From: Actinomycetota bacterium
GTDB lineage: Bacteria; Actinomycetota; Actinomycetes; Nanopelagicales; Nanopelagicaceae
Length of the DNA: 6,740 nucleotides
NCBI GenBank assembly: GCA_009699165.1
Contig: WLOR01000075.1
Location: 1-6,740 of the forward strand
Reading direction: 5' to 3'
The notes under the pieces are model-generated. The model did no database searches. It saw nothing but the letters and a program-made list of their open reading frames with translations, and was not told the DNA's origin. Position 1 is the first letter of the stretch. Each line of letters begins with the position of its first letter. This document shows positions 6,272-6,740 of this stretch, one piece after another. The translations under genes were made by a program, and so were the position numbers.

Positions 6272-6740
6272 GCCGTCCAGTTAAAGTTCGTTTTGCACCT
6301 TCTCCAACCGGAGATCTACATGTTGGCAATATTCGCACCGCTCTCTTTGATTGGGCCTATGCCCGTCATACCGGTGGAAGCTTCCTCTTTCGCATCGAAG
6401 ATACAGATACAACACGTGTGACCGATGAGTACATTAATGCCGCAATCGATACATTGAAATGGCTTGGCCTGGATTGGGACGAGGGTCCAGAAGTTGGTGG
6501 CGATAATGGCCCATACTTACAATCTCAGCGCTTAGATATTTATGCGAGCTGGGCAGCAAAGTTCATTGCGCAAAAAGATGCTTATCACTGCTACTGCTCA
6601 CCAGAAGAGTTAGAGGCAGTTCGAGAAGCACAACGTGCCGCAAATGAAGCACCTGGATATAACGGACACTGCCGCGAACTCACATCTGAGCAGATTGCAG
6701 AGTATCAAGGACAGGGCCGTGCGGCCGTTGTCCGCATGCG
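6268..6740 (+). CDS. gltX: Glutamyl-tRNA synthetase (5' part, runs off the window)
   Basis: The reading frame is open from ATG 6268 to the window end, giving 157 complete codons of a protein usually near 480-500 residues. GluRS charges tRNA-Glu with glutamate in the cytosol. In actinobacteria it is generally non-discriminating and also makes Glu-tRNA-Gln for GatCAB amidation (family knowledge, not visible here). The class I signature is [20 protein letters not shown] (11-30), with the HIGH-type motif HVGN at 18-21. [10 protein letters not shown] (41-50) is the GluRS glutamate/ATP-site block, and [12 protein letters not shown] (81-92) is also conserved. A zinc-site-like CYC (108-110) pairs with C135 in GHCRE; the residue two after C135 is Glu where E. 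coli has His, as in other GluRS with D/E there. The KMSKS loop and anticodon-binding domain lie beyond the window. The start overlaps the FAH stop (ATGA) and has a strong ribosome site. Confidence 0.97.
   Translation, partial: MSRPVKVRFAPSPTGDLHVGNIRTALFDWAYARHTGGSFLFRIEDTDTTRVTDEYINAAIDTLKWLGLDWDEGPEVGGDNGPYLQSQRLDIYASWAAKFIAQKDAYHCYCSPEELEAVREAQRAANEAPGYNGHCRELTSEQIAEYQGQGRAAVVRM

Noticed and set aside
1..6740. A search by eye for mobile elements, toxin-antitoxin pairs, defence genes, CRISPR repeats and tRNA genes.
   Set aside because: All frames are filled by nine conserved housekeeping genes with gaps of at most 18 bases; nothing is left that needs such an explanation.

Overview
The window is a dense stretch of housekeeping genes, all on the + strand, that fits a low-GC actinobacterium. 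Spot counts of individual sequence lines give roughly 43-47% G+C. The gene order hrcA - dnaJ - rsmE - HIT - phoH - ybeY - CNNM/CBS membrane protein is a well-known actinobacterial cluster. A FAH-family gene directly before gltX is also an actinobacterial pairing. Actinobacterial gene order, modest G+C and almost no intergenic DNA together suggest a streamlined freshwater planktonic actinobacterium (acI / Nanopelagicales type). That placement is inference from gene order and protein character, not from a database search.

Layout. Positions 1-594 are the 3' end of hrcA (heat-shock repressor). It abuts dnaJ (595-1695, GTG start), which overlaps rsmE (1695-2405) by one base. A HIT-family gene follows (start probably 2411, end 2758), then an 18-base gap, then phoH (2777-3757), which abuts ybeY (3758-4195). 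The CNNM/CBS-pair membrane protein overlaps ybeY through ATGA (4192-5469). After a 16-base gap come the FAH-family gene (5486-6271) and gltX (6268-6740, running off the window), again joined by ATGA. No gap exceeds 18 bases. I see no tRNA, rRNA, CRISPR array, insertion sequence or attachment site.

How the genes fit together. The first seven genes look like one transcription unit linked by translational coupling. It covers protein quality control (HrcA, DnaJ), ribosome and RNA maturation (RsmE, PhoH, YbeY), a nucleotide-binding HIT hydrolase and a divalent-cation-transporter-like membrane protein. FAH-gltX looks like a second unit. The short gap before it carries a TAGAAT -10-like hexamer placed so that transcription would begin at the A of the FAH start codon, which would give a leaderless mRNA. 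The hexamer lies inside a perfect 6-bp inverted repeat.

I found no evidence of a previously undescribed system. The points most worth checking are the leaderless promoter with its embedded hairpin, and the junction where era would usually follow the CBS gene but FAH-gltX is found instead.
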